From: CAUUGB01 sp963544615
GTDB lineage: Bacteria; Patescibacteriota; Microgenomatia; UBA1400; PJMF01
Length of the DNA stretch: 36,285 nt
NCBI GenBank assembly: GCA_963544615.1
Contig: CAUUGB010000008.1
Coordinates: 1-36,285 of the forward strand
Direction of reading: 5' to 3'
Part shown: positions 23,245 through 32,731 of the stretch, piece after piece
Numbering within the stretch: the first letter of the stretch is position 1
Layout: each line of letters begins with the position of its first letter
The notes under the pieces: model-generated
Seen by the model: only the letters and a program-made list of their open reading frames with translations
Told to the model about the DNA's origin: nothing
The model's database searches: none
Position numbers and translations under genes: made by a program

Positions 23245-26043
23245 ATGCTGATGCCATCTCCGCCTAAATTAAGCAATTATTTATGGGCAAAAAAATATGT
23301 TAACTCTCAAACTGGAGATTTTTATTGGTTGCCTTTAGCACAGCACTTAATCGATACTGGGAGTATCGCTGGTTTGTTGTATGAGCACTGGCTAAGCGAT
23401 GGTCAGCGGCAATTGCTAATTTCATCTTTACAATCAGGTTCACCAGAAAAAGTTAAAAATTTAGTGGAGTTTTTAGGTGCGGTACATGATTTAGGCAAAG
23501 CTACTCCCGTATTTCAAATTGTCTCTGGCACTAGTCATGAACTCGATCAATGCTTATTAGCTAAATTGTCTCAAGTAGGTTTTACTAATATTAGTGATTT
23601 GCACTGGTGTAAAAATGACAACACCAAACATGCCAGAACTGGACAAATGTTGTTGCAAAAATTTGGGGTTAATATTCAGTTGGCTACCATTGTTGGTGCT
23701 CATCATGGTATGCCAGTGGATCAATTTCCACCAGAATGTTGGTTAACTAGTTATTTAACACGTTATTATCAGAGCGAAAACTCTCAAAGTCAACTGTATC
23801 GGCAATGGGAAAATTTACAACAAGAGATTTTTTCTTGGGCACTAAAGGCTAATAATTTCCAGTCTGCCACTGATTTGCCTCGTGTAAGTCAGCCAGCACA
23901 AGTAATTTTGTGGGGATTGTTAGTGATGGCTGATTGGATTGCCAGTAATCGCGATTACTTTCCTCTTTTAAAAATTGATGAGTATCAGGTAGCTGATTTT
24001 ACTTCCAGAATAGAGACTGGTTTCAGGAGATGGCAGCAAAGCCAGTTGTGGTTACCTAGCGAAGTAATAGATATTAACCAAGTGTATCAGCAGCGCTTTG
24101 CTTATCAGCCTCAAGATTGGCAATCGGCTTTGGCACAAACTATTAGTCAAACTCAAGATCCTGGCATGGTAATTATAGAAGCCCCAATGGGTAGTGGTAA
24201 AACTGAAGCCGCTTTAATAACCGCCGAACAATTGGCAGCCAAAACTGGTAGAAGTGGGGTATTTTTTGGACTACCTACTCAGGCTACTTCTAATGGAGTT
24301 TTCCCACGAATAAAATCTTGGTTAGAAAATTTAGCAAAAAGTAGCCGTGATACTTATTCACTCAGATTAGTACATGGTAAAGCAGATTTGAATGATGATT
24401 TCAGAAGTTTAGCCAGAGGAATTGATGTAGATGATAATGGTGATGGTAGTGTGATTGCTAACCAATGGTTTGCGGGGAGAAAAACTAGTTCTTTAGATGA
24501 TTTTGTCGTAGGTACGGTTGATCAGTTTTTATTAACTGCATTAAAGCAAAAACACTTAGCTTTAAGACATTTGGGTTTTAGCAAAAAAGTGGTGATTATT
24601 GATGAAGTGCATGCCTATGATGCTTATATGGGCCAATATTTACAGCAGGCTTTACAATGGATGGGTGCTTACGGGGTAGGAGTAATTATGCTATCTGCCA
24701 CTTTACCGGCTGCAAAAAGAAAAGAATTGCTGGAAAGCTACTTAAATGGTAAAAACAGATTAACTGCTCACCAATCGCTGTTTAATGTGGAGCAAAGTTT
24801 GAATAGCAGTGCTTATCCGCTCATTACCTATACCAATGACACTCAAATTGAACAATTTGCCCCCAATTTTAATGAAGCGATAAACAAGAGTAAAAAAGTA
24901 GCGGTACATAAAATTAATGATGACCAATTGACAAGCACAGTTGCTAAACTCATTAATCCTACCGGAGTAGTAGGGGTGATAGTAAATACGGTGGCTAGAG
25001 CGCAAAAGCTAGCTAAATTATTAGCCACTGAGTTTGGCGACTCAATGATAGAACTACTACACTCGGGTTTTATTGCTCCTGATAGAATTGCTAAAGAAAA
25101 GAATTTATTGGCGACTATTGGGAAAAGCAGCAATACTCGTCCACGGCAAAAAATTATTGTTGGTACTCAGGTAATTGAGCAATCATTAGACATTGATTTT
25201 GATGTACTAATAGCTGATTTAGCTCCCATGGATTTGCTGCTACAGCGCTTAGGACGAGTCCATCGTCATGCTCATCAACGCTCTGCTAAACACCATCAAC
25301 CACAGCTTTTTGTGCTGGGATGCAATCACGATTGGGAATTTGCACCAGGGTCAGTAACTGTTTATGGTAATTATTTATTGGCACGAACTGAATATTATTT
25401 ACCAAAAACAATTAATTTACCCCAAGATATTTCGCCTTTGGTGCAAAAGGTATATGTCCAAGAGGACTTGCCAAAACTTACTGCGAAAAAACAAAGTAAA
25501 TATAGCAATTTTGTCAAACAGCATGATAGTAAAATTGAACATAAAAAAGACAAAGCAACACATTACAAAATAGCTAACCCAGTTTTCCAAGCCAAACTTA
25601 AAAAAAGAGATAATTTAATCGGCTGGCTGAAAAATCACAATCCCAATGACAGTGAAGAAAATGCTTGCGCTCAGGTAAGAGACGCCAATGAAACAATTGA
25701 AGTAATTGCAGTCAAAAAAATTGGTAGCGGCTATGGTATTTTTGGAGAATTGCTGGATATTTCGGCAGAAATTCACCATCCGGCAATTGCCAGAAAACTA
25801 GCAAGGCAAACTTTGCGCCTGCCATCGTGGTTTGCTGACACTCATGCTATAATCGAAGCATTAGAGAAGTATAATCGCAGTGATAAACATTTGTGGGCTT
25901 GGCAACAGGTTTCTTGGTTAAAGGGCTCTTTAGGGATTATTTTTGATGAACAAAATCAGTTTCATTATGAATATTTGCATATCAGTTATGATGAAAAATA
26001 TGGTATCAAAAAAGTAGCAGGACGTTTGTCAATTGATGAGTAG
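23245..26043 (+). CDS. cas3: CRISPR nuclease-helicase Cas3 (type I-E)
   Basis: A 932-residue HD nuclease fused to an SF2 helicase; it is recruited by Cascade and degrades target DNA. The HD motif is in GAVHDLGKATP (residues ~80-85), with further metal-ligand His in HARTGQ and GAHHGMP. Helicase motifs: Walker A PMGSGKTEAA (~315), DEVH (~452), SAT in MLSATLP, GTQVIEQSLDID and QRLGRVHRH (motif VI). A C-terminal domain follows. ATG 23245 is preceded by GGAG 15 nt upstream, farther than usual. It is first in the cas operon and overlaps cas8e by 8 bp. Confidence 0.96.
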   Translation: MLMPSPPKLSNYLWAKKYVNSQTGDFYWLPLAQHLIDTGSIAGLLYEHWLSDGQRQLLISSLQSGSPEKVKNLVEFLGAVHDLGKATPVFQIVSGTSHELDQCLLAKLSQVGFTNISDLHWCKNDNTKHARTGQMLLQKFGVNIQLATIVGAHHGMPVDQFPPECWLTSYLTRYYQSENSQSQLYRQWENLQQEIFSWALKANNFQSATDLPRVSQPAQVILWGLLVMADWIASNRDYFPLLKIDEYQVADFTSRIETGFRRWQQSQLWLPSEVIDINQVYQQRFAYQPQDWQSALAQTISQTQDPGMVIIEAPMGSGKTEAALITAEQLAAKTGRSGVFFGLPTQATSNGVFPRIKSWLENLAKSSRDTYSLRLVHGKADLNDDFRSLARGIDVDDNGDGSVIANQWFAGRKTSSLDDFVVGTVDQFLLTALKQKHLALRHLGFSKKVVIIDEVHAYDAYMGQYLQQALQWMGAYGVGVIMLSATLPAAKRKELLESYLNGKNRLTAHQSLFNVEQSLNSSAYPLITYTNDTQIEQFAPNFNEAINKSKKVAVHKINDDQLTSTVAKLINPTGVVGVIVNTVARAQKLAKLLATEFGDSMIELLHSGFIAPDRIAKEKNLLATIGKSSNTRPRQKIIVGTQVIEQSLDIDFDVLIADLAPMDLLLQRLGRVHRHAHQRSAKHHQPQLFVLGCNHDWEFAPGSVTVYGNYLLARTEYYLPKTINLPQDISPLVQKVYVQEDLPKLTAKKQSKYSNFVKQHDSKIEHKKDKATHYKIANPVFQAKLKKRDNLIGWLKNHNPNDSEENACAQVRDANETIEVIAVKKIGSGYGIFGELLDISAEIHHPAIARKLARQTLRLPSWFADTHAIIEALEKYNRSDKHLWAWQQVSWLKGSLGIIFDEQNQFHYEYLHISYDEKYGIKKVAGRLSIDE

Positions 26044-27787
26044 GTTTAATTTATTAGACGAGCCGTGGATAGCAGTTATTGACCATCAGGGAGTCACTAG
26101 AGAATTATCTCTTTTAGATTTTTTTGCTCAGGCACATTTGTATCGTGATTTTGCTGGTGATACAAAAACGCAAGATTTTGCTGTCATGCGGGTGCTGTTG
26201 GCAGTTCTGCATACAGTTTTTTCTCGTTTTGATGCTACCGGTAAACCATATCCTTATCTGCGTTTAGATGAGCGCTATAAACCAAGTCAGCCCATTAAAT
26301 CTGATAATCAAGATGAGTATGAAGATTGTTTGTATCACACTTGGTTAGATTTATATAAGTTGGGGAAATTTCCTGCGATTATTAGCCAATATTTAGAAAA
26401 ATGGCGAGATAGATTTTATCTTTTTGATGAGCAATATCCCTTTTTTCAGGTTAAACAATCAGATATCGTCGCCAGTAAACTTAATAAAAAGAGTGCCACT
26501 CCGATAAAGGGGCGAAATATTAACCGATTGTTGTCAGAAAGTAGCACTAAGACAGCTTTGTTTTCACCTAAAAGCGGTGATTATAAGGGCAAACTTAAAG
26601 AGAGTGAAATAGCCAGGTGGTTAATTACTTTTCATGGGTTTACTGGTTTGGCGGATAAATCTATATTTGGTCAGAAAAAATATAAAGCTTCCAAAGGATG
26701 GCTTTTCGATTTGGGTGGCACTTTTTTGAAGGGTAATAATTTGTTTATCACTTTAATGGCTAATTTTTATTTACCAAGTAAAGAAAATAATAATTTACTA
26801 CACATACAAAATCCTTGTTGGGAAAACGATAGTAGCAATATTATCGACCACTGCTTACAACTTAATACAATTGATAATTTAGCTGGTTTATACACTGCTT
26901 GGAGTAGGGCAATTTATATCAATCCTCACATTGATTTGAGTGTAGAATTTGTTTGCCATATTGTCAAATTACCAGAGATAGTCCACCAAAATCAGTTTTT
27001 AGAACCGATGACAGTGTGGAAATTTAATCAAAAAGGTGATAATGCTAATACTTATACTCCTAAAAAACATCAATTAAGCAAAGCAATGTGGCGCTCATTT
27101 GGATTATTGGTCGGCTGCGAAACAACTTTTTCTCAATCACAACGTATGGTGGGTATTATTGAGTGGCTAATTGATATACAAGATTTGGCAACTAAATCTT
27201 GCCCAGAATTTAGTAAAGAGGAATTGGTGTTATGTGCGGTAGGCATGCAAGATGATGGCAATGCTACTTCTTGGGTACCAACTAACGAAGTAATTGATAC
27301 ACTTAATATTAACCATTATGTGCTAACCGATTTGCAAAAAGATGGCTGGATAATTAGAATTAATGAAACTGTACTTTTAACTGAGAAAGTAGTAAGTTTT
27401 ATTTTCAAAAGTTTTTTGAATAAAATTAGCCAACTGCGTGGCGAGATGGGTGGCGCATTTGTGGAGAAAAATATTGCCGAGATGTATTTTTTAATTGACG
27501 CTCCTTTTAGAGAGTGGTTGGTAGAAATTAATCCTGGTGATGAAAAAGAGGCTACGTTACAAGCTTGGCAGCGTCAATTAAAATCACTGGTTAGTCAGCA
27601 AGCAGAAAAAGTTTTGTTTAGCGCCACACCACAAGATTACCATGGTAAGAGAGTTCTAGAAGATCTAAAGAATGCAAATTCCAAATTTGATAGTATAAAT
27701 AATATTTTTATAATTTATAATCATTTTATAGCTAGTCTAAATCACACCTTAAATTTACAGGAAGGAAATCATGTCCCCACAGCATAA
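26036..27787 (+). CDS. casA: Cascade large subunit Cas8e (Cse1/CasA)
   Basis: A 583-residue subunit that recognises the PAM and recruits Cas3. The N-terminus SRFNLLDEPWIAV is the family hallmark. ATG 26036 is preferred over TTG 26033 and overlaps the cas3 stop (ATGAGTAG), suggesting translational coupling. The C-terminal part is helical, as expected for the four-helix bundle. It overlaps the next gene by 17 bp. Confidence 0.94.
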   Translation: MSRFNLLDEPWIAVIDHQGVTRELSLLDFFAQAHLYRDFAGDTKTQDFAVMRVLLAVLHTVFSRFDATGKPYPYLRLDERYKPSQPIKSDNQDEYEDCLYHTWLDLYKLGKFPAIISQYLEKWRDRFYLFDEQYPFFQVKQSDIVASKLNKKSATPIKGRNINRLLSESSTKTALFSPKSGDYKGKLKESEIARWLITFHGFTGLADKSIFGQKKYKASKGWLFDLGGTFLKGNNLFITLMANFYLPSKENNNLLHIQNPCWENDSSNIIDHCLQLNTIDNLAGLYTAWSRAIYINPHIDLSVEFVCHIVKLPEIVHQNQFLEPMTVWKFNQKGDNANTYTPKKHQLSKAMWRSFGLLVGCETTFSQSQRMVGIIEWLIDIQDLATKSCPEFSKEELVLCAVGMQDDGNATSWVPTNEVIDTLNINHYVLTDLQKDGWIIRINETVLLTEKVVSFIFKSFLNKISQLRGEMGGAFVEKNIAEMYFLIDAPFREWLVEINPGDEKEATLQAWQRQLKSLVSQQAEKVLFSATPQDYHGKRVLEDLKNANSKFDSINNIFIIYNHFIASLNHTLNLQEGNHVPTA

Positions 27788-28388
27788 ACCCACCATTGCC
27801 GCTACTACAGTATCTATTTTAAGTAAGTTAGATGATTTACCCGATAAATCATTGAAAAAAGCTTGGTTGGCTAAACTGCGTCACTCACTTGGTAAGCCTT
27901 TAATTGCCGCTGTAGAAGTTTTTCCTTTTTTATACGCTGAAATTCCTGAAACATTTTTAGGTAAAAATGGTGAATTAAGTGATGCAGAAAAAGCTATCAT
28001 ACTTAGTTTGCAGCTATATGCTTGGCATCAACAGGGTGTGGATATGAGTGTGTTAGCTAGGAGTGAAGATAAATATCATAATTTTGGAGCGGCTTTGCGA
28101 ATTTTGCGACAACAGCAGCAAAAAGCAAATGGAAATAGTAGCGCTCTTGACACGAGATTTAATGCTTTAATCACCGCTGAAACTTTTGATGAGCTTGCTT
28201 ATCACCTGCGCCATTTACTTAAATTACTTAAAGCAAAAGATAGTGGTATTAAAGTTAATTATGCCGGTTTGGCACAAGATTTATTTTACTTTTTGCGCGG
28301 TTACCGGCGCAATATTTTTTTAGCTTGGGCAAAAGCGTATTATTATCAAGTTAATAAAGAAGAAAAAAAGGAGCCATCAAATGACTGA
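27771..28388 (+). CDS. casB: Cascade small subunit Cas11 (Cse2/CasB)
   Basis: A 205-residue helical protein of the Cse2 family (two copies stabilise the R-loop in Cascade). Family identity comes from position between cas8e and cas7 and from length and composition (basic C-terminal YFLRGYRRNIFLAWAKAYY). A good Shine-Dalgarno AGGAAGG lies 5 nt before the ATG. Confidence 0.88.
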   Translation: MSPQHKPTIAATTVSILSKLDDLPDKSLKKAWLAKLRHSLGKPLIAAVEVFPFLYAEIPETFLGKNGELSDAEKAIILSLQLYAWHQQGVDMSVLARSEDKYHNFGAALRILRQQQQKANGNSSALDTRFNALITAETFDELAYHLRHLLKLLKAKDSGIKVNYAGLAQDLFYFLRGYRRNIFLAWAKAYYYQVNKEEKKEPSND

Positions 28389-29454
28389 CAATCGACGTTT
28401 ATTTTTAGATGTTCATGTTATTCAAACCTTACCGCCAGCAAATATTAATCGCGATGATACTGGCAGCCCTAAAACAGCTCAGTATGGGGGAGTAAGAAGA
28501 GCAAGAGTAAGTTCTCAAGCATGGAAAAAAGCCATGCGTGATTATTTTTATGCTCATAGTGAACAAAGTAATGTGGGAGTACGTACTCTGTTACTGGTAG
28601 ATTATATTGCTAAAAAAATTATTGCTTTAAATAATAATGTATCAATGGATAAAGCTATTGGTTTAGCCAATGAGGTTCTCAATCATGCTAGTGTTAAAAC
28701 TAAAGATAATAAAGTAAAAGCCCTATTTTTTTTAAGCGATATCCAAGCACAAAATTTAGCTAAAGCCGCAATTGATGGTATTACAGATAAAAATAAACTA
28801 CGAGAAATTTTGACTGCTAACCCCGCTATTGATATCGCTTTATTTGGACGTATGGTAGCAGATGATCCTTCACTTAATGAAGATGCTTCAGCGCAAGTGG
28901 CTCATGCTATTTCTACTCACCAAGTAGAGAATGAATTTGATTTTTTTACTGCCATGGACGATTTACAAGCCGCTGATCAGGCTGGTGCTGGTATGTTAGG
29001 CAGTGTAGAATTTAATTCGGCTACTTTATATCGCTATGCTAATGTGGCTGTACATCAGTTGTTGTTACAATTAGACAATCAAGAGATGACAGTGAATGCC
29101 TTGAAACTTTTTATTGAGTCTTTTGCTAATTCATTGCCAACTGGTAAAGTAAATACTTTTGCCAATCAAACATTGCCTCAGTTTTTAATGGTGAATTTAA
29201 GAGTTGACCGCCCTGTAAGTTTAGTGAGCGCTTTTGAAAAGCCTGTGCAGACTAAAGAGGGATATTTAGTCCCTTCAATAGCCAAGCTAGCTGAGGAATT
29301 TGCCAGCAGTGTTAAGTTTGTTCAGCAACCATTATTAAGTCTGTATCTTACCACTACTCCATATCAAGGTTTAACTGATATAGGTGAAGAAAAACCATCG
29401 CTGCCAACCTTATTAGATGATTTTGCTACCAAAGTAGCCGTTTTGATGAAATAG
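28381..29454 (+). CDS. casC: Cascade backbone Cas7e (Cse4/CasC)
   Basis: A 357-residue RAMP protein forming the crRNA-binding backbone. Family segments: LDVHVIQTLPPANINRDDTGSPKTA at the N-terminus, RRARVSSQAWKKAMR, FDFFTAMDD, and LPTGKVNTFANQTLPQ. The start overlaps the cas11 stop by 8 bp (ATGACTGA), with AAGGAG 7 nt upstream. Confidence 0.95.
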   Translation: MTDNRRLFLDVHVIQTLPPANINRDDTGSPKTAQYGGVRRARVSSQAWKKAMRDYFYAHSEQSNVGVRTLLLVDYIAKKIIALNNNVSMDKAIGLANEVLNHASVKTKDNKVKALFFLSDIQAQNLAKAAIDGITDKNKLREILTANPAIDIALFGRMVADDPSLNEDASAQVAHAISTHQVENEFDFFTAMDDLQAADQAGAGMLGSVEFNSATLYRYANVAVHQLLLQLDNQEMTVNALKLFIESFANSLPTGKVNTFANQTLPQFLMVNLRVDRPVSLVSAFEKPVQTKEGYLVPSIAKLAEEFASSVKFVQQPLLSLYLTTTPYQGLTDIGEEKPSLPTLLDDFATKVAVLMK

Positions 29455-29470
29455 TATTAAGGAAGAATAA

Positions 29471-30208
29471 GTGTCAACCATTTTACTTAAATTTGCCGGT
29501 CCACTGCAATCTTGGGGTACTAATTCTCATTTTGAAGATAGACATACCGATTATTATCCCTCTAAAAGTGCTGTGATTGGGATGCTGGCGGCTTGTTTGG
29601 GTTATCATCGTAATGAAGATAAGAAACTCAAACAATTGCAGCAACTAGATTTTGCACTGCGTATTGATCAGGGGGGGAATTTATTAAAAGATTATCAAAT
29701 TGTCACCAAATATACCAGTGAGGGTAAATTTGAGAGGAACTATGTAACTAATCGCTATTATTTGAGTGATGCGGTTTTTGTGGTGGCTATCTCTCATCAA
29801 CAAGATAATTTCATGCAAGAATTGGCGACCGCTTTGCGACAGCCATGGTTTCAGCCTTTTATGGGGAGAAGGTCGGCAGTGATAAACACTGATTATTTTT
29901 TAGCTGTTACTAAGGAAACAGTTTTAGAAAGTTTGCAAAATTATCCTTGGCAAGCTGCGATGTGGTGGCAAAAAAAATTTTCTACTACTAAGGTAAATTT
30001 AGAAATTTACGCTGACGCACATTTATTGCCCTCACTACCATCGCATTTACGTCGTGATCAAGCACTATCCTTTTCTTTTAAGGAGAGAAAGTTCGCTTAT
30101 CGACTGGAAACTAAAGGCAGGGTGGAAATTATCAATCTGCATGCCAAAGACGTTACCGTTGAACATGATATTTGGCAAAGTATAGGAGTAGAACATGTAT
30201 CTAACTAG
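29471..30208 (+). CDS. casD: Cascade Cas5e (CasD)
   Basis: A 245-residue RAMP protein capping the 5' handle of the crRNA. The N-terminus LLKFAGPLQSWG is characteristic, followed by the family's R.TDYYPSKSAVIGMLAA. The start is GTG 29471 with AAGGAAG 5 nt upstream; it overlaps cas6e by 14 bp. Confidence 0.94.
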   Translation: MSTILLKFAGPLQSWGTNSHFEDRHTDYYPSKSAVIGMLAACLGYHRNEDKKLKQLQQLDFALRIDQGGNLLKDYQIVTKYTSEGKFERNYVTNRYYLSDAVFVVAISHQQDNFMQELATALRQPWFQPFMGRRSAVINTDYFLAVTKETVLESLQNYPWQAAMWWQKKFSTTKVNLEIYADAHLLPSLPSHLRRDQALSFSFKERKFAYRLETKGRVEIINLHAKDVTVEHDIWQSIGVEHVSN

Positions 30209-30878
30209 AGTAGAAATTGATTATCGGCGACATTCAAGTGCACGAGAATTAGTTTTTGTGGAGGCAATACATAATTGGGTAGAGCGCAGTTTTCCTCAAG
30301 AGTTTGCTGCTCAGCAGCGTTCAAGAAAACTTTGGCGCCTTGATCGACTGCAAGGGAAAAATTATTTGTTAATAGTTAGTGCCACCAAACCTGATTTACA
30401 AATTTTAGAGCATATGTATGGAGTATCTGGTAGCGCTCAAAGCAAAGATTACAACGTTTATTTGCAGCAGCAATTGCGCTTGGGGGCAAGATTGCGTTTT
30501 CGTTTAGTTCTTAATCCGGTAATTGCTAAATCTAGCGGATGTCCTCGAGGCAAACTCAAGCCCCATATTACCGAAGAATATCAGCTAAAATATTTAGCTA
30601 GTAGGGCTGCAAAACATGGTTTTAGTCTTAAAGAGGGTGAGTTTTTTGTAGTAGAGAGGGATTGGGTAGTTTTTCATCACTGTTGTCAAAGCACTAAAAC
30701 GTCTACTCACAAAGGTAAAAAAAGACCAATTACATTGGTAAAAGTGGTATATGAAGGAGTACTAACTGTTACTGATGTAACGGCTTTGCATCAATTACTA
30801 ACTTTAGGCATGGGCAAAAAGAAAGCCTATGGTTTTGGGATGATGACAGTGGTTCCTTTTGGCAGCGAGCATGAATAA
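30195..30878 (+). CDS. casE: crRNA endonuclease Cas6e (CasE)
   Basis: A 227-residue RAMP endonuclease that cuts the repeat hairpin of pre-crRNA and stays on its 3' stem. The N-terminal ferredoxin-like fold begins YLTRVEIDYRRH; His26 (AIHNWVERSF) is at the position expected for the catalytic His. The C-terminal Gly-rich loop is MGKKKAYGFGMMTV. GGAG lies 6 nt before ATG. The inferred cut leaves an 8-nt handle GTGATCCC on each crRNA. Confidence 0.94.
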   Translation: MYLTRVEIDYRRHSSARELVFVEAIHNWVERSFPQEFAAQQRSRKLWRLDRLQGKNYLLIVSATKPDLQILEHMYGVSGSAQSKDYNVYLQQQLRLGARLRFRLVLNPVIAKSSGCPRGKLKPHITEEYQLKYLASRAAKHGFSLKEGEFFVVERDWVVFHHCCQSTKTSTHKGKKRPITLVKVVYEGVLTVTDVTALHQLLTLGMGKKKAYGFGMMTVVPFGSEHE

Positions 30879-31809
30879 GCTGATTGGCGCTGACAAAACT
30901 ACTTTAAGACAATTACCCAAAATTAGCGACAGAGTTAGTTTTATCTATTTAGAACACGCTAAGATTAATAGGAGTGATGGTGCTCTGGTAGTTACCAATC
31001 AGCGTGGGATAGTTAAAATTCCTGTGGCTATGATTGGGGTACTGCTCTTGGGACCCGGCACAGATATTAGCCATCGTGCTATGGAGTTATTGGGTGATAC
31101 TGGTACTGCTATTGTGTGGGTGGGAGAGGCGGGGGTACGCCATTATGCTCACGGTAGAGCACTTGCACATAGTACTAGATTTCTCCAGCAGCAGGCAAAA
31201 TTGGTGTCTTGTACTCGCACACGTTTGCAAGTAGCCAGAAAAATGTATCAATTGCGTTTTCCCCAAGAAGATGTAATGCACTTAACCATGCAACAGCTAA
31301 GAGGTAAAGAAGGATCGAGGGTTAGGCAATTATATCGCTTTTATGCCCGCAAATATCAAGTTTCATGGGAGGGGAGAGAACTGACTAATTTTGCTAGTAG
31401 TAGCACAACTAATCAGGCACTTTCTACTGGTAATGTGGCTTTATATGGTTTAGCATATAGTGTGATTGTGGCTTTGGGTATTGCGCCGGGATTAGGTTTT
31501 ATACACACCGGTCACGATCTTTCTTTTGTTTATGATATTGCCGATTTATATAAGGCAGAATTTAGTATCCCTTTAGCTTTTAGTATTGCTGCCAAATATA
31601 CCTCACAGCAAGATGATATTGGTAAAATTACCCGCATTAAAATTAGAGATCTTTTTGTCAAACATCAGTTACTGGTAAAAATAGTTAAAGATTTACAGTT
31701 TTTGCTAGATGTACCACAAACTGAGCGATTGGATGCCGATATTGTTAATTTATGGGATGAGCGAGGTAAGTTGGTAAGCAGTGGAGTAAATTATCAGGAA
31801 TATTGTTAA
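30871..31809 (+). CDS. cas1: Adaptation integrase Cas1e
   Basis: A 312-residue integrase of the Cas1e subfamily, inserting new spacers with Cas2. Likely metal ligands Glu147 (GKEGSR), His212 (GFIHTGHD) and Asp225 (YDIADLYK) are all present. ATG 30871 overlaps the cas6e stop (ATGAATAA); an earlier in-frame ATG at 30859 would add four residues. Confidence 0.96.
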   Translation: MNKLIGADKTTLRQLPKISDRVSFIYLEHAKINRSDGALVVTNQRGIVKIPVAMIGVLLLGPGTDISHRAMELLGDTGTAIVWVGEAGVRHYAHGRALAHSTRFLQQQAKLVSCTRTRLQVARKMYQLRFPQEDVMHLTMQQLRGKEGSRVRQLYRFYARKYQVSWEGRELTNFASSSTTNQALSTGNVALYGLAYSVIVALGIAPGLGFIHTGHDLSFVYDIADLYKAEFSIPLAFSIAAKYTSQQDDIGKITRIKIRDLFVKHQLLVKIVKDLQFLLDVPQTERLDADIVNLWDERGKLVSSGVNYQEYC

Positions 31810-32711
31810 TGCCTTTTACAGTAATTACCCTTAAAAACTCTCCAATGTCACTGCGTGGTGATTTAACTAAATGGATGCAAGAAATTGCTACTGGAGTGTA
31901 TGTAGGTAATTTTAATTCTCGCGTAAGAGAACAATTATGGCAGCGAGTGCTCGACACTGTCGCTGACGGTGAAGCCACTATTAGTTATACACTTAATAAT
32001 GAAATTGGCTATCAATTTACTACTGTAAATGCTTGTCGAGAAACATTAAATTATGAGGGTATTCCTTTAGTGTTTTTACGAAAAAACGATAAGCAATCAT
32101 CAATACCATCCCAAAAACTTGGCTTTAGTAAAGCAGCAGTTTTTCACCGATGTAGATATCGCTCAAACAATAAGACTCGTCCATACTTGCCTGCTTATGT
32201 GGTAATAGATATTGAAACAACCGGTTTAGATCCCTATCGTCACCAAATAATCGAAATTGCTGCGGTTAAAAAAGATCATCATACCTGGCAAGAATTTCAT
32301 TATTTAATTAATATAGAAAAACCTGTTCCTCAAAGCATTACCAACCTCACTGGTATTACTACAGACATCTTAGTACAGCAGGGCAAACCACTATCATGGG
32401 TTTTGCGTGAGTTCTTGCAATTTGTGGGAGATTTGAGTCTAGTGGGTTATGGATTAAATTTTGATAGTAAATTTATTGACTGTGCTTTACGTCAATTAAA
32501 TTTACCCTTATTAACTAATCGCCGTTATGATTTAATAAAATATGTTAAAAATGATAAAATACTACTTGCTAATTATAAATTAGCAACAGTGTTGTTGGCA
32601 TATGGTATTGATGAGTGCGTTCCTCATCGAGCACTCGCAGATGCAAAGTTAATTTATGAACTATCAACTAAAGTAAATGGATTTTTAACAAATATAGAAT
32701 TAAATGGGTGA
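31809..32711 (+). CDS. cas2: Cas2e fused to DEDDh (DnaQ-like) exonuclease
   Basis: 300 residues. Residues ~1-95 are Cas2e (PFTVITLKNSPMSLRGDLTKW, VYVGNFNSRVREQLW, and the VFLRK terminal strand). A ~30-residue basic linker follows, then a DEDDh exonuclease from ~128 to 290 with all catalytic positions: Asp134 and Glu136 (VIDIETTGLD), Asp219 (LNFDSKFID), His273 and Asp278 (PHRALADA). Such fusions are known from some type I-E loci, where the exonuclease is thought to trim prespacers. ATG 31809 overlaps the cas1 stop by one base; a TTG at 31803 is less likely. The stop is TGA, 20 bp before the first repeat. Confidence 0.95.
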   Translation: MPFTVITLKNSPMSLRGDLTKWMQEIATGVYVGNFNSRVREQLWQRVLDTVADGEATISYTLNNEIGYQFTTVNACRETLNYEGIPLVFLRKNDKQSSIPSQKLGFSKAAVFHRCRYRSNNKTRPYLPAYVVIDIETTGLDPYRHQIIEIAAVKKDHHTWQEFHYLINIEKPVPQSITNLTGITTDILVQQGKPLSWVLREFLQFVGDLSLVGYGLNFDSKFIDCALRQLNLPLLTNRRYDLIKYVKNDKILLANYKLATVLLAYGIDECVPHRALADAKLIYELSTKVNGFLTNIELNG

Positions 32712-32731
32712 TAAATGGGGATTTTTTTACT
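32712..32731 (+). promoter_or_regulatory. Very short CRISPR leader
   Basis: Only 20 bp, AT-rich with seven consecutive T, separate the cas2 stop from the first repeat. Any longer leader or array promoter must lie within the 3' end of cas2, where only a weak TATAGA (32693-32698) is seen. Confidence 0.5.

Noticed and set aside
32709..32711. TGA recoded as glycine (code 25) as in some CPR bacteria
   Set aside because: TGA ends cas2 and the helicase exactly where the proteins should end, so it works as a stop.
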